64,000 nt of DNA from Crenobacter caeni (GCF_010435965.1 NZ_JAAGAA010000013.1:1-64000); one strand, 5' to 3'. Numbered from the stretch's first letter, positions 16,623-26,717 are shown. The notes: generated from the sequence alone by a model not told the origin. Numbers and translations are program-made.

Positions 16623-17372
16623 CTACCGGATGCCGTCACCCCGGGCACAGTCGGCACCCTCTCCGCCATTAGGAATGAGCGCCAATGCCTTAGCGACGCC
16701 GGCCCTCTTCGCCGTGTTGCTTGTACTTGCCTCACCTTCACCAATAATTTTCCTGATCGCCGTTATATACCCCGGCTTGAAGACTACTCGGCCAGCCTCG
16801 TTGATGACACGCCCTTCAGCGTCGGCGGTCCAGCCTTCGTCGTTCAACAAGCGGTCGCTGACAGCATGGCGTAGTGCCTCAATCTCGGTGGGAAGCAACC
16901 CGGTCGATGCGGGCAGTATCTGCACCGAATCACTGCGTTCGGCGGCTTTGGGGCGCATGTCGATGACCCGATTCCCCTCGGCCTTGAGGAGGGTGATTTC
17001 CCGGCGCATCTGCCTGTTTTCGGCCAGGATGCCCGACATCATCGAGCGCAGTGCCGGGTTTTCGATCTTGTCGATCAGCGCCGCGTAGGGGTTCTCGCTG
17101 ACCTGGCGCACCTTGCGGGTGACGCCCCCTGTATGCTCGGCCCAGGCCTTGATCAAGCCCTTGTAGTCATCGCCGGTCTTGTTGTGGATCGCGCCCTTGC
17201 CCGGGCCACCACGATCCGCCGCAATGCGGGCAATCGTTGCAACAGAGAAGTCGCGGCTGCCACGCTCGTACTGTTCCTTGCAGACCTCGTAGATGACCTC
17301 GAGGGTCTTTTGCTTGCGTGGTGTAGCGGTTTTCTTGAGCTGATCGAGCAGGTCGTCAGGATGCATGGTCAT
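16623..17372 (-). CDS. gmtX: GmtX-like protein, third member of the recombinase trio
   Basis: This 249-residue protein is last in the recombination operon. Its N-terminal part (HPDDLLDQLKK, then VIYEVCKEQYERGSRDFS and ATIARIAADRGGPGKGAI) matches my recollection of the GmtX/VPA1268 family. A central coil follows (about 115-150, MMSGILAENRQMRREITLLK), like TnpC-type accessory proteins of Tn554-like elements. Its ATG overlaps the stop of the large recombinase gene (ATGA). The molecular role is not established. The start at 17372 was chosen for that coupling; an ATG at 17366 is also possible. Confidence 0.7.
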   Translation of the reverse strand: MTMHPDDLLDQLKKTATPRKQKTLEVIYEVCKEQYERGSRDFSVATIARIAADRGGPGKGAIHNKTGDDYKGLIKAWAEHTGGVTRKVRQVSENPYAALIDKIENPALRSMMSGILAENRQMRREITLLKAEGNRVIDMRPKAAERSDSVQILPASTGLLPTEIEALRHAVSDRLLNDEGWTADAEGRVINEAGRVVFKPGYITAIRKIIGEGEASTSNTAKRAGVAKALALIPNGGEGADCARGDGIR

Positions 17373-20296
17373 AGCGTATCCTCCTTGGGCGGCGACAGGG
17401 TCCGCTTGGCCTTGACGTGGTCGATCAGAATCTTTGCCTTGACCTCGGTAATCTCGTTGAGCACCTGCTCCTTGAACAGGCCGATTTCCTTGAGCTTGAG
17501 GCGGCATTCGGCATAGGGTAGCGCTCCCTCGATCGAGCCGGTACGCGCTTGGATCAACTGCATCACGGCATTGCCGATCAACAGCTGATGTTCCTGGTCG
17601 AGGTACATCATCACCGGCTCCATGCCGTTGTAGCGCAGCATGGCATCGAGCATTTGTGCACGCCGGAGGGTAGCAAAACCGGCATCGATGTCGGGGTAGA
17701 TCACCGCATTCTCGCAGACGACTTCCAACTGGTGCAGTACCGACTGTGACTCGATGAAGCCGACCTCTAGGTCGGCCATAGTGCCCTTGGCCACAAGCTT
17801 CACGCCCTCCGTCGATGTGTCCTCGGCGATCTGGATCGAGCGCTGGATCAGGTGGTTGGTCGCATGCAGGTCGTTCATAAACTTGTTGAGAATCAGCGCC
17901 TCGGCCTCGATGTACTTGTTGAGCTGATCCAGTTCGCGCGTGCGCAGGAAGGGCCGATCCGCCCGTTCGGCCTCAAGCTGCTGATCCTCAAGAAAGGTCA
18001 GCCTGTCCTGTAAGGTGTTGTAGCGGTCGCTCTGGCGGTGGATTTTTTCGCTCACGGTATTGAAGTGCGCGATCAGGCCGGGCAGGAATGCGGGGCCGGT
18101 CAGGAAGAAGCGGCAACAGGCGCAGTTGCGCTCTTGCGGGAAGCCGGGGACAGGTCCATAAATCTGTTCAGACTGACGATTAGTGAGTCGTTCGCCACCC
18201 ACATCGCACAGCGTCGCGCCATTGGGGCAGATGCCCTTGTCGTCGAAGACGAAGGCAGCGACTGCGCCCCGGTTCGTGATGGCCGCACGCACTGCATCCT
18301 CCGACACATAGGCGAAGCGCTGGCTCACCTGCTCGAAACTGGCATCCTGAAGGAAGCGACGGTGGTTGGATTGTTCCGCTTCCAGTTCGTTCTTTTCAGC
18401 CTCGTTCAGCACCTCCCGCATGTATGCCTTGCCGAACTTGGTGTAGTAAAGGGTCATGATGATGGTCGCGTGCCCGGCGATCATCTTGGACACCACCGCA
18501 ATCGGCAACCTGAGGTCGAGGATGAAGTAAGAAATCAGCGACACCCGCAGGGCATGCAGGGGAAAATAAGTGGCGCTGTCGGAGTCCGGATCGACAAAGC
18601 GCAGCGGGGTGCCGTCGTTCAGGGTCTCGCCCCGTTCGGCGCAGCGCCGCTCCAGTTTTGAGAGTAATTTATACCAAAGCGACTTCAAAGCCGAAGCGTC
18701 AAGCGGTTTGTCGCCCGCGCTAGCGGCGGGGTCACGAAACAGGAAGCAGGCTGCACCCCGCTGTGCCAGCACCTCGGGGTGGGGCGGTGTTCTGTTAAAG
18801 TGCCTATTTTCTAGTTCCGTCCACGGCGTCGGCGCGTTAATCGGGTTGTACCTCTCCTGCCAGTTGCGCAGCTTCTCCAGCCAGTACAACACTTCGTCGT
18901 GGGCCCAGGGAATCACGTAGCCCCTCTCGTTCTCGCCCTTGTTGATGTCGGCGGTCTTATTAGTGTTGATGTAAATGCCCGCCTCCTTCTCGTTCGCGCT
19001 GCGATGGAACACCCCCCGTTGGCAGGGCCTCTTCTCGCTGCCGGTGGCGAGCGGGCCAGGGTTGAGTACGAACCCACCTCCGCCAGGCGCATGGACGTAG
19101 CGCCAGGTATCGGCCTCACCCGAGTCGAGCATGCGCACCTGAAAGGTGCGCAGCGGCAGTTGCAGCTTGAGATACAGCGCCACCGCGCGCACGGGCGACC
19201 AAAGCTCCCACACTTCGGCCGGATAGCCCTTGGTCTTCATTTCATACGCGGACGCCGCACGCTTGCGCGCCACGCAGTCGGGGTCGTTGGGATTGACGAG
19301 CTTAGGATTGGCAATAAACCAGTCGCCGCCATATGCTCCTTGGTCCATCGCCTGCTGCGCCCAGGTCCAGTCTCGAAAGCTCCGGCCCTCTGCCAGCATC
19401 CCGCGCAACTCGCGGATGTAGCGGATAGAGAGTGCCGCCTTGTCCGATTGGGTGTTGGTGGTCAGGCCAGATGTCGTCAGCCGCTGGACGGGGTTGTGGA
19501 AACGGGAGCGGTTCCATTCGCCGGAGTCTGGGTCGCCAAACGTGGTCGCAAGCACCCAGTCAAGGAACTCGGCAACGATGTTGTTGTACTTTACATCTTC
19601 TGCTTGAAGCGCCTGCGAACCCCTGCGTTTAGCGTCCACAATCACTTGAGCAAAATCTGGCTTCTTCGTCTCCCGCAGCAGGAAACGCCTGTAGTTGCGC
19701 TCCAGGTTCTGGCCGTGCAGGTAGTTGATCAGGAACTTGTCGATGGCTCCACGGCGAGCATTGACGGCGCTTTTCTGATCCTGCATCCATTCGGCGGCGA
19801 GGCTGCACCAATCCTCCAGCCTGGGATCGAGTTTCAGTACGTGGATGAAGCTCAGGTCTAAGGTTTTGCCGTGCTGCTTGGGCCGCCGTCTCGGGAAAGG
19901 GTTGCCGAGGTGGGGCGGCACCACGCGAAGACCGTCAGCGTCGGGCACAGCGAATTTTTCGCGCAAGATCCAGTCGAGGAAGTCGCTGACAGCGTCATGC
20001 TTTGCCTTGGCGGCCGTTTCGCTCACCAGCGACAGTTGCAGTGCCGCATCCAGCGCGGGCAGGCTGCGATCCCGTGCAAAGAACGCTTCGGGCGGCAAGG
20101 AATGCAGCCCCTGACCATGCAGGTAGGTGACCAGAAAGGCAGCCAGGCTGGTTTGCATGTAGTGGTAAGTCTTGGGCAGCCCCGCCCAATACTCCGCAGC
20201 CCACCCCCGCCAGCCTTCCATGGCCGGGTCGAGATCGAGGAGGAAACTGAATTTCGGGTCAAATTTTTTGATTAATTTTTGTTGTCCTTTGCGCAT
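17369..20296 (-). CDS. gmtZ: Large GmtZ-like tyrosine recombinase
   Basis: This 975-residue protein belongs by length, order and motifs to the GmtZ/VPA1269-like integrases. The recombinase core carries a candidate first Arg (about 383), His581-x-x-Arg584 (HALR), His609 (AGHATI) and Tyr617 or Tyr618 (LYYTK) as nucleophile. The N-terminus has two related units (about 20-116 and 154-254), each with an LDP...W...AAE segment, YLHGQ and FLDW, suggesting duplicated DNA-binding domains. After the core come clustered cysteines (690, 697, 725, 727, 728), a possible metal site, and a long helical tail. The gene overlaps its neighbours on both sides. Confidence 0.78.
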   Translation of the reverse strand: MRKGQQKLIKKFDPKFSFLLDLDPAMEGWRGWAAEYWAGLPKTYHYMQTSLAAFLVTYLHGQGLHSLPPEAFFARDRSLPALDAALQLSLVSETAAKAKHDAVSDFLDWILREKFAVPDADGLRVVPPHLGNPFPRRRPKQHGKTLDLSFIHVLKLDPRLEDWCSLAAEWMQDQKSAVNARRGAIDKFLINYLHGQNLERNYRRFLLRETKKPDFAQVIVDAKRRGSQALQAEDVKYNNIVAEFLDWVLATTFGDPDSGEWNRSRFHNPVQRLTTSGLTTNTQSDKAALSIRYIRELRGMLAEGRSFRDWTWAQQAMDQGAYGGDWFIANPKLVNPNDPDCVARKRAASAYEMKTKGYPAEVWELWSPVRAVALYLKLQLPLRTFQVRMLDSGEADTWRYVHAPGGGGFVLNPGPLATGSEKRPCQRGVFHRSANEKEAGIYINTNKTADINKGENERGYVIPWAHDEVLYWLEKLRNWQERYNPINAPTPWTELENRHFNRTPPHPEVLAQRGAACFLFRDPAASAGDKPLDASALKSLWYKLLSKLERRCAERGETLNDGTPLRFVDPDSDSATYFPLHALRVSLISYFILDLRLPIAVVSKMIAGHATIIMTLYYTKFGKAYMREVLNEAEKNELEAEQSNHRRFLQDASFEQVSQRFAYVSEDAVRAAITNRGAVAAFVFDDKGICPNGATLCDVGGERLTNRQSEQIYGPVPGFPQERNCACCRFFLTGPAFLPGLIAHFNTVSEKIHRQSDRYNTLQDRLTFLEDQQLEAERADRPFLRTRELDQLNKYIEAEALILNKFMNDLHATNHLIQRSIQIAEDTSTEGVKLVAKGTMADLEVGFIESQSVLHQLEVVCENAVIYPDIDAGFATLRRAQMLDAMLRYNGMEPVMMYLDQEHQLLIGNAVMQLIQARTGSIEGALPYAECRLKLKEIGLFKEQVLNEITEVKAKILIDHVKAKRTLSPPKEDTL

Positions 20297-21777
20297 CAGC
20301 GTCTCCTCAACAATTTCGGGTTCGGGCCAGAGAACAGACCGAGTGGATCAACGTCCCTGAAGCCATAGGCGAGGAAGTCGGGCGGCGGCAGCGCCGCGCC
20401 GTCGTCGGCCTTTTCCGCTTTAGCCAGGGCAGCATCAATGGCTCGTTTGAGCTTCACGCGATCCGGCGCGGTATAGACGAGCTGGGACTCCATCGACTTG
20501 TGATGCAGTGCCTTCTGCAGATAAATCGCATCGAGTCCCAAATCTGACAGGCGCTGACCGTAGGCATGTCGGTGTCCATGGGGCGTGGTGCCGAGCGCTT
20601 TGGCCGGGGTGAGACCGATGCGCTTGATCGCCTTGGCATGCGCATCCTCGAAGGCATCGATGCTGTAGGGCTTGCCTTCACGAGTGACAAAGGCATAGGG
20701 ATGGTCAGGATTGAGCCGGTCGCGCTGCGCCATGTAGAACACCCACAACTTCCAGAACAGTTCCCCCGCCCAGCGCGGAACCCAATGCACATGCATGAAG
20801 TGTTGCTTGCTGTCGAGCGCATTGCCTTTCCAGCCGGCGTGCAGGGTGTGTGAACTCTTGTAGTCCGTGCGGGGCGGCAGGCCGTACTTGTCGCGCAGGT
20901 AGGTGGCGCGATCGCAGGCCACCGGCTTGCCCTTGGCATCGCGCAGATCCGGCGGGGCGAGACCGAGACTGGGGTGATAGACCTTGACCAGCGCCTCGCC
21001 AGGGGCCGTGTCGTCGGGTATCACATCATGGATGTAAAGGTGAAACGGCTCGCTCATGCGCAAGCCGCCATAGTGCAGCAGCATCGTGATCAGGATGTCG
21101 CGCAGGTTCAGCCGCTCTTCGATGCGCGGACTTTTCTGCTTGCCCGGCACGATGAAACCTTTGAATAGCAGATCGACCATGCGATCCGCGGGAAAGTATT
21201 TGACCGGCTCGTGGACGATGACGGGGTTGCGCTTGAGCAGGACACTGCGCGCCTGGCTTACCTTGAGCGCGGCGACGTCGATGCGCATGGTGTGACCGAG
21301 GAAGGCGCGATTCTTCTGGTGCTGCCAAGCTGCCCACGCCAGTTGTTCTTCCGCGCGCGTCGCCTGCCGCCACGGATTGAGTGGCTGGGTGCCTTGTTCC
21401 TGTGCCATCCAGTCGCTGAACTTGGACAGGTGATTGACCAGCACGCGTACGACAGGCGGTTTGCGGGCATCCCAGTACAGACCGCTGGGGTCGCTGCCAT
21501 CGACGCCCACCGTACCGCTGTAGAGGCGCTGCACGAAGGTAGTAAACAGGTCTGCAGGGCTGTCGAAGAACGCATGGTTGGCTTCCATATAGTCGACCAG
21601 GAGACCCACCGCCTGCACCAGCTTGATGGTACTGCTCTCCGACAGCATGTACTGATGTTTGAGGATGTAGTGGATCAGGGGCTGCAGCGGGCCGAACTCG
21701 GTGAGGATGACCGGGATTTCCTCATGGATGCCGGTGTTGTCGCGCACGACCTTGTAATAAACAACGGTATGGGTCAT
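20296..21777 (-). CDS. gmtY: GmtY-like tyrosine recombinase
   Basis: This 493-residue site-specific recombinase has the complete catalytic set: Arg240 (HYGGLRMSE), His400-x-x-Arg403 (TPHGHR), His425/426 (ALHHKS) and Tyr435 (LVYTA). The N-terminal 150 residues form an alpha-helical core-binding region. It directly precedes the larger recombinase (stop and start share one base) and overlaps the helicase gene by four bases. This Y-Z-X order with matching sizes is the hallmark of GMT systems. The chemistry is secure; the family name rests on memory of the GMT literature. Confidence 0.78.
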   Translation of the reverse strand: MTHTVVYYKVVRDNTGIHEEIPVILTEFGPLQPLIHYILKHQYMLSESSTIKLVQAVGLLVDYMEANHAFFDSPADLFTTFVQRLYSGTVGVDGSDPSGLYWDARKPPVVRVLVNHLSKFSDWMAQEQGTQPLNPWRQATRAEEQLAWAAWQHQKNRAFLGHTMRIDVAALKVSQARSVLLKRNPVIVHEPVKYFPADRMVDLLFKGFIVPGKQKSPRIEERLNLRDILITMLLHYGGLRMSEPFHLYIHDVIPDDTAPGEALVKVYHPSLGLAPPDLRDAKGKPVACDRATYLRDKYGLPPRTDYKSSHTLHAGWKGNALDSKQHFMHVHWVPRWAGELFWKLWVFYMAQRDRLNPDHPYAFVTREGKPYSIDAFEDAHAKAIKRIGLTPAKALGTTPHGHRHAYGQRLSDLGLDAIYLQKALHHKSMESQLVYTAPDRVKLKRAIDAALAKAEKADDGAALPPPDFLAYGFRDVDPLGLFSGPNPKLLRRR

Positions 21778-23966
21778 GCCATACCCTCCAGAATTTCGGT
21801 GAGCAACGCGCCGAGCGCCACCTGACGCAACGACGCATGGGGCGGTGCTTCGACCGCATTTCTGGCGGCGGCCACATCGCCCACCAGAATGACTTGCTGC
21901 TGCGCACGGGTGATCGCGGTATAGAGCAGCGTACGGTCCAGCAGCCGGGCATGGCGCACCGGCACGATGATGCGGGGGAACTGGCTGCCCTGCGCCTTGT
22001 GGATGGTGATGGCGTAGGCCAGTTCCAGGTGAGGCAGCAGGTCGGGCGTCAGGTCGCGCTGCTGCCCGTCATCCCATCGGATGACGCCAAGACGTTGCCC
22101 CGGCTGGGCATCACGGTCGGGCGGCTCGACCGACACGATGACCCCGAGCGAGCCGTTTTGCAGGTTCATTTTCCAATCGTTGATCAGGCAGATCACCGGC
22201 GAACCGACCCGGAAGCCGGTGCCCTGCACGATCTCGAATTCGGCGTTCCAGCGCAGCAGCTCTTCATTTGCGGCATGCAGGGCTGCCGCACACAGGGCAT
22301 TGATCGCCTTAACGCCGCCGGCGGCAGCGGTTCGAGTTGCACAGAGGATTTGGACGTTTTGCGGGTCGTCGGCCAGCAGGTCCAGCACCACATCGTTGAT
22401 GTCGTTGAGCGCACAGGGCAGGAAAGCCATCTCGGCCTGTGGATCTTCCGGCAGGTCGGGCCATTGGCCTCGCCGGATCGCGGTGGCGGCTTCGGCAATC
22501 TTGCCGCCGTAGCGCTTGACCTGCTGCAACTCGACGCGCGGGATGCCGTCATGGTGGGCCAGTTCATGCAGGAGCAGCCCCGGTCCGACCGGCGGCAGTT
22601 GGTGCGGGTCGCCCACAAGGACGAAGCGGTAGGTTTCCGGCAGATGGCGGATCAGGCGATACGCAGCCGGCAGATCGAGCATGGAGGCTTCATCGATGAC
22701 GACAACCGCACGCGGAGGCAGGGTGCCGGCATTAACGCTGGCGAGAAACCCGGCGATGGTGGTGGCTGGATGGCCGGTCGCTTCACTAATGCGTCGTGCG
22801 GCACGCCCGGAGAGTGCCATGGCGCAGACCGGCCACCCCGCCTCCGCGCAAATGCGAAAGAAGGCGCGCAGCACGGTGGTCTTGCCGGTGCCGGCCCCGC
22901 CGGTGATGACCCCGATGGGGTTGGCATTCGCTACCGCTAGTGCGTCGGACTGGCTGGCTTCGAGGGTGACGCCGGACTCGGCCTGGTAGCCGGTCAGTGC
23001 GGCGGCCAGTTCGCTGCGATTGAGCAGAGGGTCGGGCTGAACGGCGCGCTGGGCGATTGACTCGGCAATGCCGCGCTCCATGACATAGGGCCCAACGGCA
23101 TGCAGCCGTCCGGCACGGCGCAGGAAGCATCCCTTCGCCTCGGCTTCGCTGAGGGCACGGTCAACGATGTGGTCGGAACCCAATAAACGGCCTACCCGCT
23201 GCACTACCTCGCTGCGAGTCGCACAGGTGTGTCCGGCGTCGAACGCCCCGTACAGGGCCTCCTCCACCGCCCCAACGAGTCGCCGCGGATCGTTCTCGGC
23301 AATGCCGAAGGTGTCTCGGGCGAGTCGGTCGGTGGTAGCCCAATCGGCGGCAAAGCTGATCAGGCGATAGGGGTCGCGCTCGATCTGGATAGCCGGATGC
23401 GGACTGAAATAGGCGATGACCTTTCGGCCCAAGGCGAGGGGGAACCCTTTGGCTTGCAGCCATTGTAGGGTAAAGGTATCACCCCACCGGTGCCAGGCGT
23501 CGGCAAGGGTCGCGGCGGCGTCTGTGGTCATCACTTCTTCGAGCCGTTTCACGTCGCCGTTGTCGAGGATGGCGTAAAGGTCGTGGCCGAAGTGACCCCA
23601 CAGGCGACGTGCCTTGACCATACCGATTCCGGCGAAGGCATCGCATTCGGCAAGCAGGGTGACGATGTGCTCTCCGGAAGGGCGCAGCAGTTCCATTGCC
23701 TCCGGGGTCAGCGTGGATTCGGTCAGGCGGTAGCCATTGACGACGATGGTGCTAGCCTCGACCTTGCCGGTGATGATCCAGAGTTGGCCGACTTCGACGG
23801 CGGTCGTGAGCAGCCAGTGCGGTGCCTTGACGACCAGATGTGCCTTGGCATCTTGGCGCATGCCACGCTCGTCCACCTCGATGCCGGTGAAGATCGCGCC
23901 GCCACGCCCTTGCGGGGATTGGCTGCGAATGGCACTGACACGGACGGTGAGGCTCGGGAGGCTCAT
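21774..23966 (-). CDS. RecD-like superfamily 1 DNA helicase
   Basis: This 730-residue protein resembles RecD2/TraA-type 5'-3' helicases. A helix-hairpin-helix segment (FAGIGMVKARRLWGHFG, about 111-127) precedes the motor. Walker A is GGAGTGKTT (356-364), motif II VVIDEASMLD, motif III VGDPHQLPPVG, motif V-like AYAITIHKAQGS and motif VI YTAITRAQQQ. It is joined to both neighbours by four-base ATGA overlaps, so it is an integral part of the recombination operon rather than cargo. It may unwind or process element ends or the transfer intermediate. I do not know it as a standard member of GMT systems. Confidence 0.88.
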   Translation of the reverse strand: MSLPSLTVRVSAIRSQSPQGRGGAIFTGIEVDERGMRQDAKAHLVVKAPHWLLTTAVEVGQLWIITGKVEASTIVVNGYRLTESTLTPEAMELLRPSGEHIVTLLAECDAFAGIGMVKARRLWGHFGHDLYAILDNGDVKRLEEVMTTDAAATLADAWHRWGDTFTLQWLQAKGFPLALGRKVIAYFSPHPAIQIERDPYRLISFAADWATTDRLARDTFGIAENDPRRLVGAVEEALYGAFDAGHTCATRSEVVQRVGRLLGSDHIVDRALSEAEAKGCFLRRAGRLHAVGPYVMERGIAESIAQRAVQPDPLLNRSELAAALTGYQAESGVTLEASQSDALAVANANPIGVITGGAGTGKTTVLRAFFRICAEAGWPVCAMALSGRAARRISEATGHPATTIAGFLASVNAGTLPPRAVVVIDEASMLDLPAAYRLIRHLPETYRFVLVGDPHQLPPVGPGLLLHELAHHDGIPRVELQQVKRYGGKIAEAATAIRRGQWPDLPEDPQAEMAFLPCALNDINDVVLDLLADDPQNVQILCATRTAAAGGVKAINALCAAALHAANEELLRWNAEFEIVQGTGFRVGSPVICLINDWKMNLQNGSLGVIVSVEPPDRDAQPGQRLGVIRWDDGQQRDLTPDLLPHLELAYAITIHKAQGSQFPRIIVPVRHARLLDRTLLYTAITRAQQQVILVGDVAAARNAVEAPPHASLRQVALGALLTEILEGMA

Positions 23967-24403
23967 CTAGGCAGTCGTCCGGTGCTGGCGAGCACGTCAT
24001 CCATCAGGCGGTAGCGCTCCAGCTGGCTTCGAAGCGCCATGAGTTCGGCACGCAGGGCGGCGTTTTCTGCTTCAAGACGCTTCAGGCGGGCTTTGTCGGC
24101 AGCGGCGCGGGGATTGGGCGGGTCGGTGATTGGTACAGGGGCTGCGGGATCGGCAACGGGGGGCAGGATGTCGCGCTCGCGCAGTTGGGCTTCGAGTGTA
24201 CGCAAGGCGTCCTTGACGCGGGGGTTCTGCAGAAGAACGCTCTTGGCGAAACCGCACTCTCTGGCAATCTCCTTACGGCTGAGCTGGCCGCGCAAGACCA
24301 TTTCCCGATAGTCGGCGTCAGTCTTGCTGGCGACCCAAGACAGGAAGGTGGCGAGGTTTAGGTCGGCCTTTTGCTGGCCGGAGAGATTGTTGAGTGCACT
24401 CAT
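23963..24403 (-). CDS. Small HTH/coiled-coil protein, VPA1267-like, first gene of the recombination operon
   Basis: This 146-residue protein has an N-terminal helical region with a helix-turn-helix-like stretch (QLSRKEIARECGFAKSVL, about 42-60), then LRERDILPP and a C-terminal coiled coil (ARLKRLEAENAALRAELMAL, about 103-122). It resembles, from memory, the VPA1267 family annotated near GMT genes. Similar small coiled proteins assist tyrosine recombinases in Tn554-like elements. The ATG at 24403 has no clear Shine-Dalgarno, and a small palindrome covers the region just upstream. Confidence 0.65.
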   Translation of the reverse strand: MSALNNLSGQQKADLNLATFLSWVASKTDADYREMVLRGQLSRKEIARECGFAKSVLLQNPRVKDALRTLEAQLRERDILPPVADPAAPVPITDPPNPRAAADKARLKRLEAENAALRAELMALRSQLERYRLMDDVLASTGRLPR

Positions 24404-24421
24404 AGTATTTTTAACAATACT
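24404..24421. promoter_or_regulatory. Palindrome at the start of the recombination operon
   Basis: AGTATT and AATACT form perfect 6-base arms around TTTAAC, directly upstream of the first ATG. It replaces a ribosome binding site in position and may be an operator or translational control hairpin. Confidence 0.4.
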
Positions 24422-24447
24422 CCACACCAACAAAAATGCTAGGCAAA

Positions 24448-24481
24448 AAAATGCCGCCTCCATGTTTGGAAGCGGCATTTT
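24448..24481. terminator. Bidirectional terminator in the right end of the element
   Basis: AAAATGCCGC (24448-24457) and GCGGCATTTT (24472-24481) form a 10-bp stem whose inner TCC/GGA can extend it, with A and T runs on both sides. It would insulate the recombination operon from the Nudix-side flank. Confidence 0.6.
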
Positions 24482-24507
24482 CGGGACCCAATTATGAGTG
24501 GTCAGTG

Positions 24508-24539
24508 ACTCCACATAACGGATAAGGGGTGCGCCGTTT
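24508..24539 (-). repeat. Right terminal inverted repeat of the element
   Basis: ACTCCACATA (24508-24517) and GGGTGCGCCGTTT (24527-24539) are the reverse complements of the two blocks at 3148-3157 and 3129-3141. A further ACTCCACA occurs internally at 24419-24426. The repeat ends 18 bases before the stop codon of the convergent Nudix gene. Confidence 0.75.
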
Positions 24540-24543
24540 TTTT

Positions 24544-24550
24544 GTCTGCA
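24544..24550 (+). repeat. Possible target-site duplication, right copy (GTCTGCA)
   Basis: Same seven bases and orientation as 3115-3121, four bases outside the right terminal repeat. Only suggestive at this length. Confidence 0.35.
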
Positions 24551-24557
24551 ACGCGCG

Positions 24558-25031
24558 TCAATCGACCTTGGCGATATAGCGGGCCAGGGCGAGGAAGGCG
24601 CGAACCGCCTCGCTCTTCGGCCCCTCTTCCCCACGCAGCTTCGCATAACGGCGCAGGATCGCGCGCGTCTCGATATGCAGGTCCTGTTCCGTGTCCGGCG
24701 AGGCAACCAACGCCATGCGCGCCATTTCCCCCTGCGGACGCGCGGTGCCCTGACCGATGCACAGGTAGACCTTGTGCGCGTTGTGCGCGGTGATGTGGTC
24801 GAACAGGTAAAGCATGGAGTTGACACGCAAACCCGTCTCGTCACGGATATGGCGCAGCAAGGCCTGCGAACGCAGCTCGCCGCGCTCGGCACGGCCGCCG
24901 GGCAAGGCAAAACGCCCCCCCAAGGGCGCCGTCACCAGCACGCCGTCAGGCATCTCGACGATCGCCGTCGCCCTGCGGATCAGGGACGGGGACAACTGGC
25001 GCTCGGGTCGTGTTTCTCTATGTGTATGCAT
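24558..25031 (-). CDS. Nudix hydrolase-fold protein with a divergent Nudix box
   Basis: Nudix enzymes hydrolyse nucleoside diphosphates linked to other groups. This 157-residue protein has LPGGRAERGE followed by RHIRDETGL (about residues 57-84). The Nudix box positions are recognisable, but the first Glu of REUxEE is His and the second is replaced by Asp. Metal binding and activity may therefore be reduced or altered. I start at the ATG at 25031, with GGAA 7 bases upstream; an ATG at 25088 is in frame but adds an unconserved-looking tail. It is the first core gene right of the element. Confidence 0.8.
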   Translation of the reverse strand: MHTHRETRPERQLSPSLIRRATAIVEMPDGVLVTAPLGGRFALPGGRAERGELRSQALLRHIRDETGLRVNSMLYLFDHITAHNAHKVYLCIGQGTARPQGEMARMALVASPDTEQDLHIETRAILRRYAKLRGEEGPKSEAVRAFLALARYIAKVD

Positions 25032-25204
25032 GGATTCCAAAATCAGTTCGAACGATCTGCCAATGGGGACGCACCCCGATTCCGACAATCAACGATTGTA
25101 TACAGCGCAAGCATCGCGCTCAAATGCATTCCCACATCGCAAGGCAAACATGCATAAGGGGAAACCCGCTACGGCAGGCTCGCAAGGCGCAGGCCAACCA
25201 CACT

Positions 25205-25235
25205 TGCAAAAGCCCGGCCAGGCCGGGCTTTTGCA
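25205..25235. terminator. Terminator downstream of adk
   Basis: A 15-bp perfect stem, TGCAAAAGCCCGGCC against GGCCGGGCTTTTGCA, with A and T runs. It is placed 42 bases after the adk stop in the minus direction. The rest of 25032-25276 shows nothing else clear. Confidence 0.8.
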
Positions 25236-25276
25236 TGGGACGTAACCGTGCCACTTCCGGCACGGCCGGCCCGTCC

Positions 25277-26713
<1,437 letters not shown>

Positions 26714-26717
<4 letters not shown>

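Larger units (their letters stand above)
3129..24539. mobile_element. About 21.4 kb GMT-like genomic island carrying a defence operon
   Basis: Imperfect inverted repeats at 3129-3157 and 24508-24539 bracket everything foreign in this part of the window. The right third is a five-gene recombinase/helicase operon (16623-24403). The rest is cargo: a type I restriction-modification system, McrBC, a MATE-like membrane protein and regulators. Core genes lie directly outside on both sides (purU operon on the left, Nudix gene and adk on the right). The boundaries come from the repeats; mobility is inferred from the recombinases. Confidence 0.7.
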
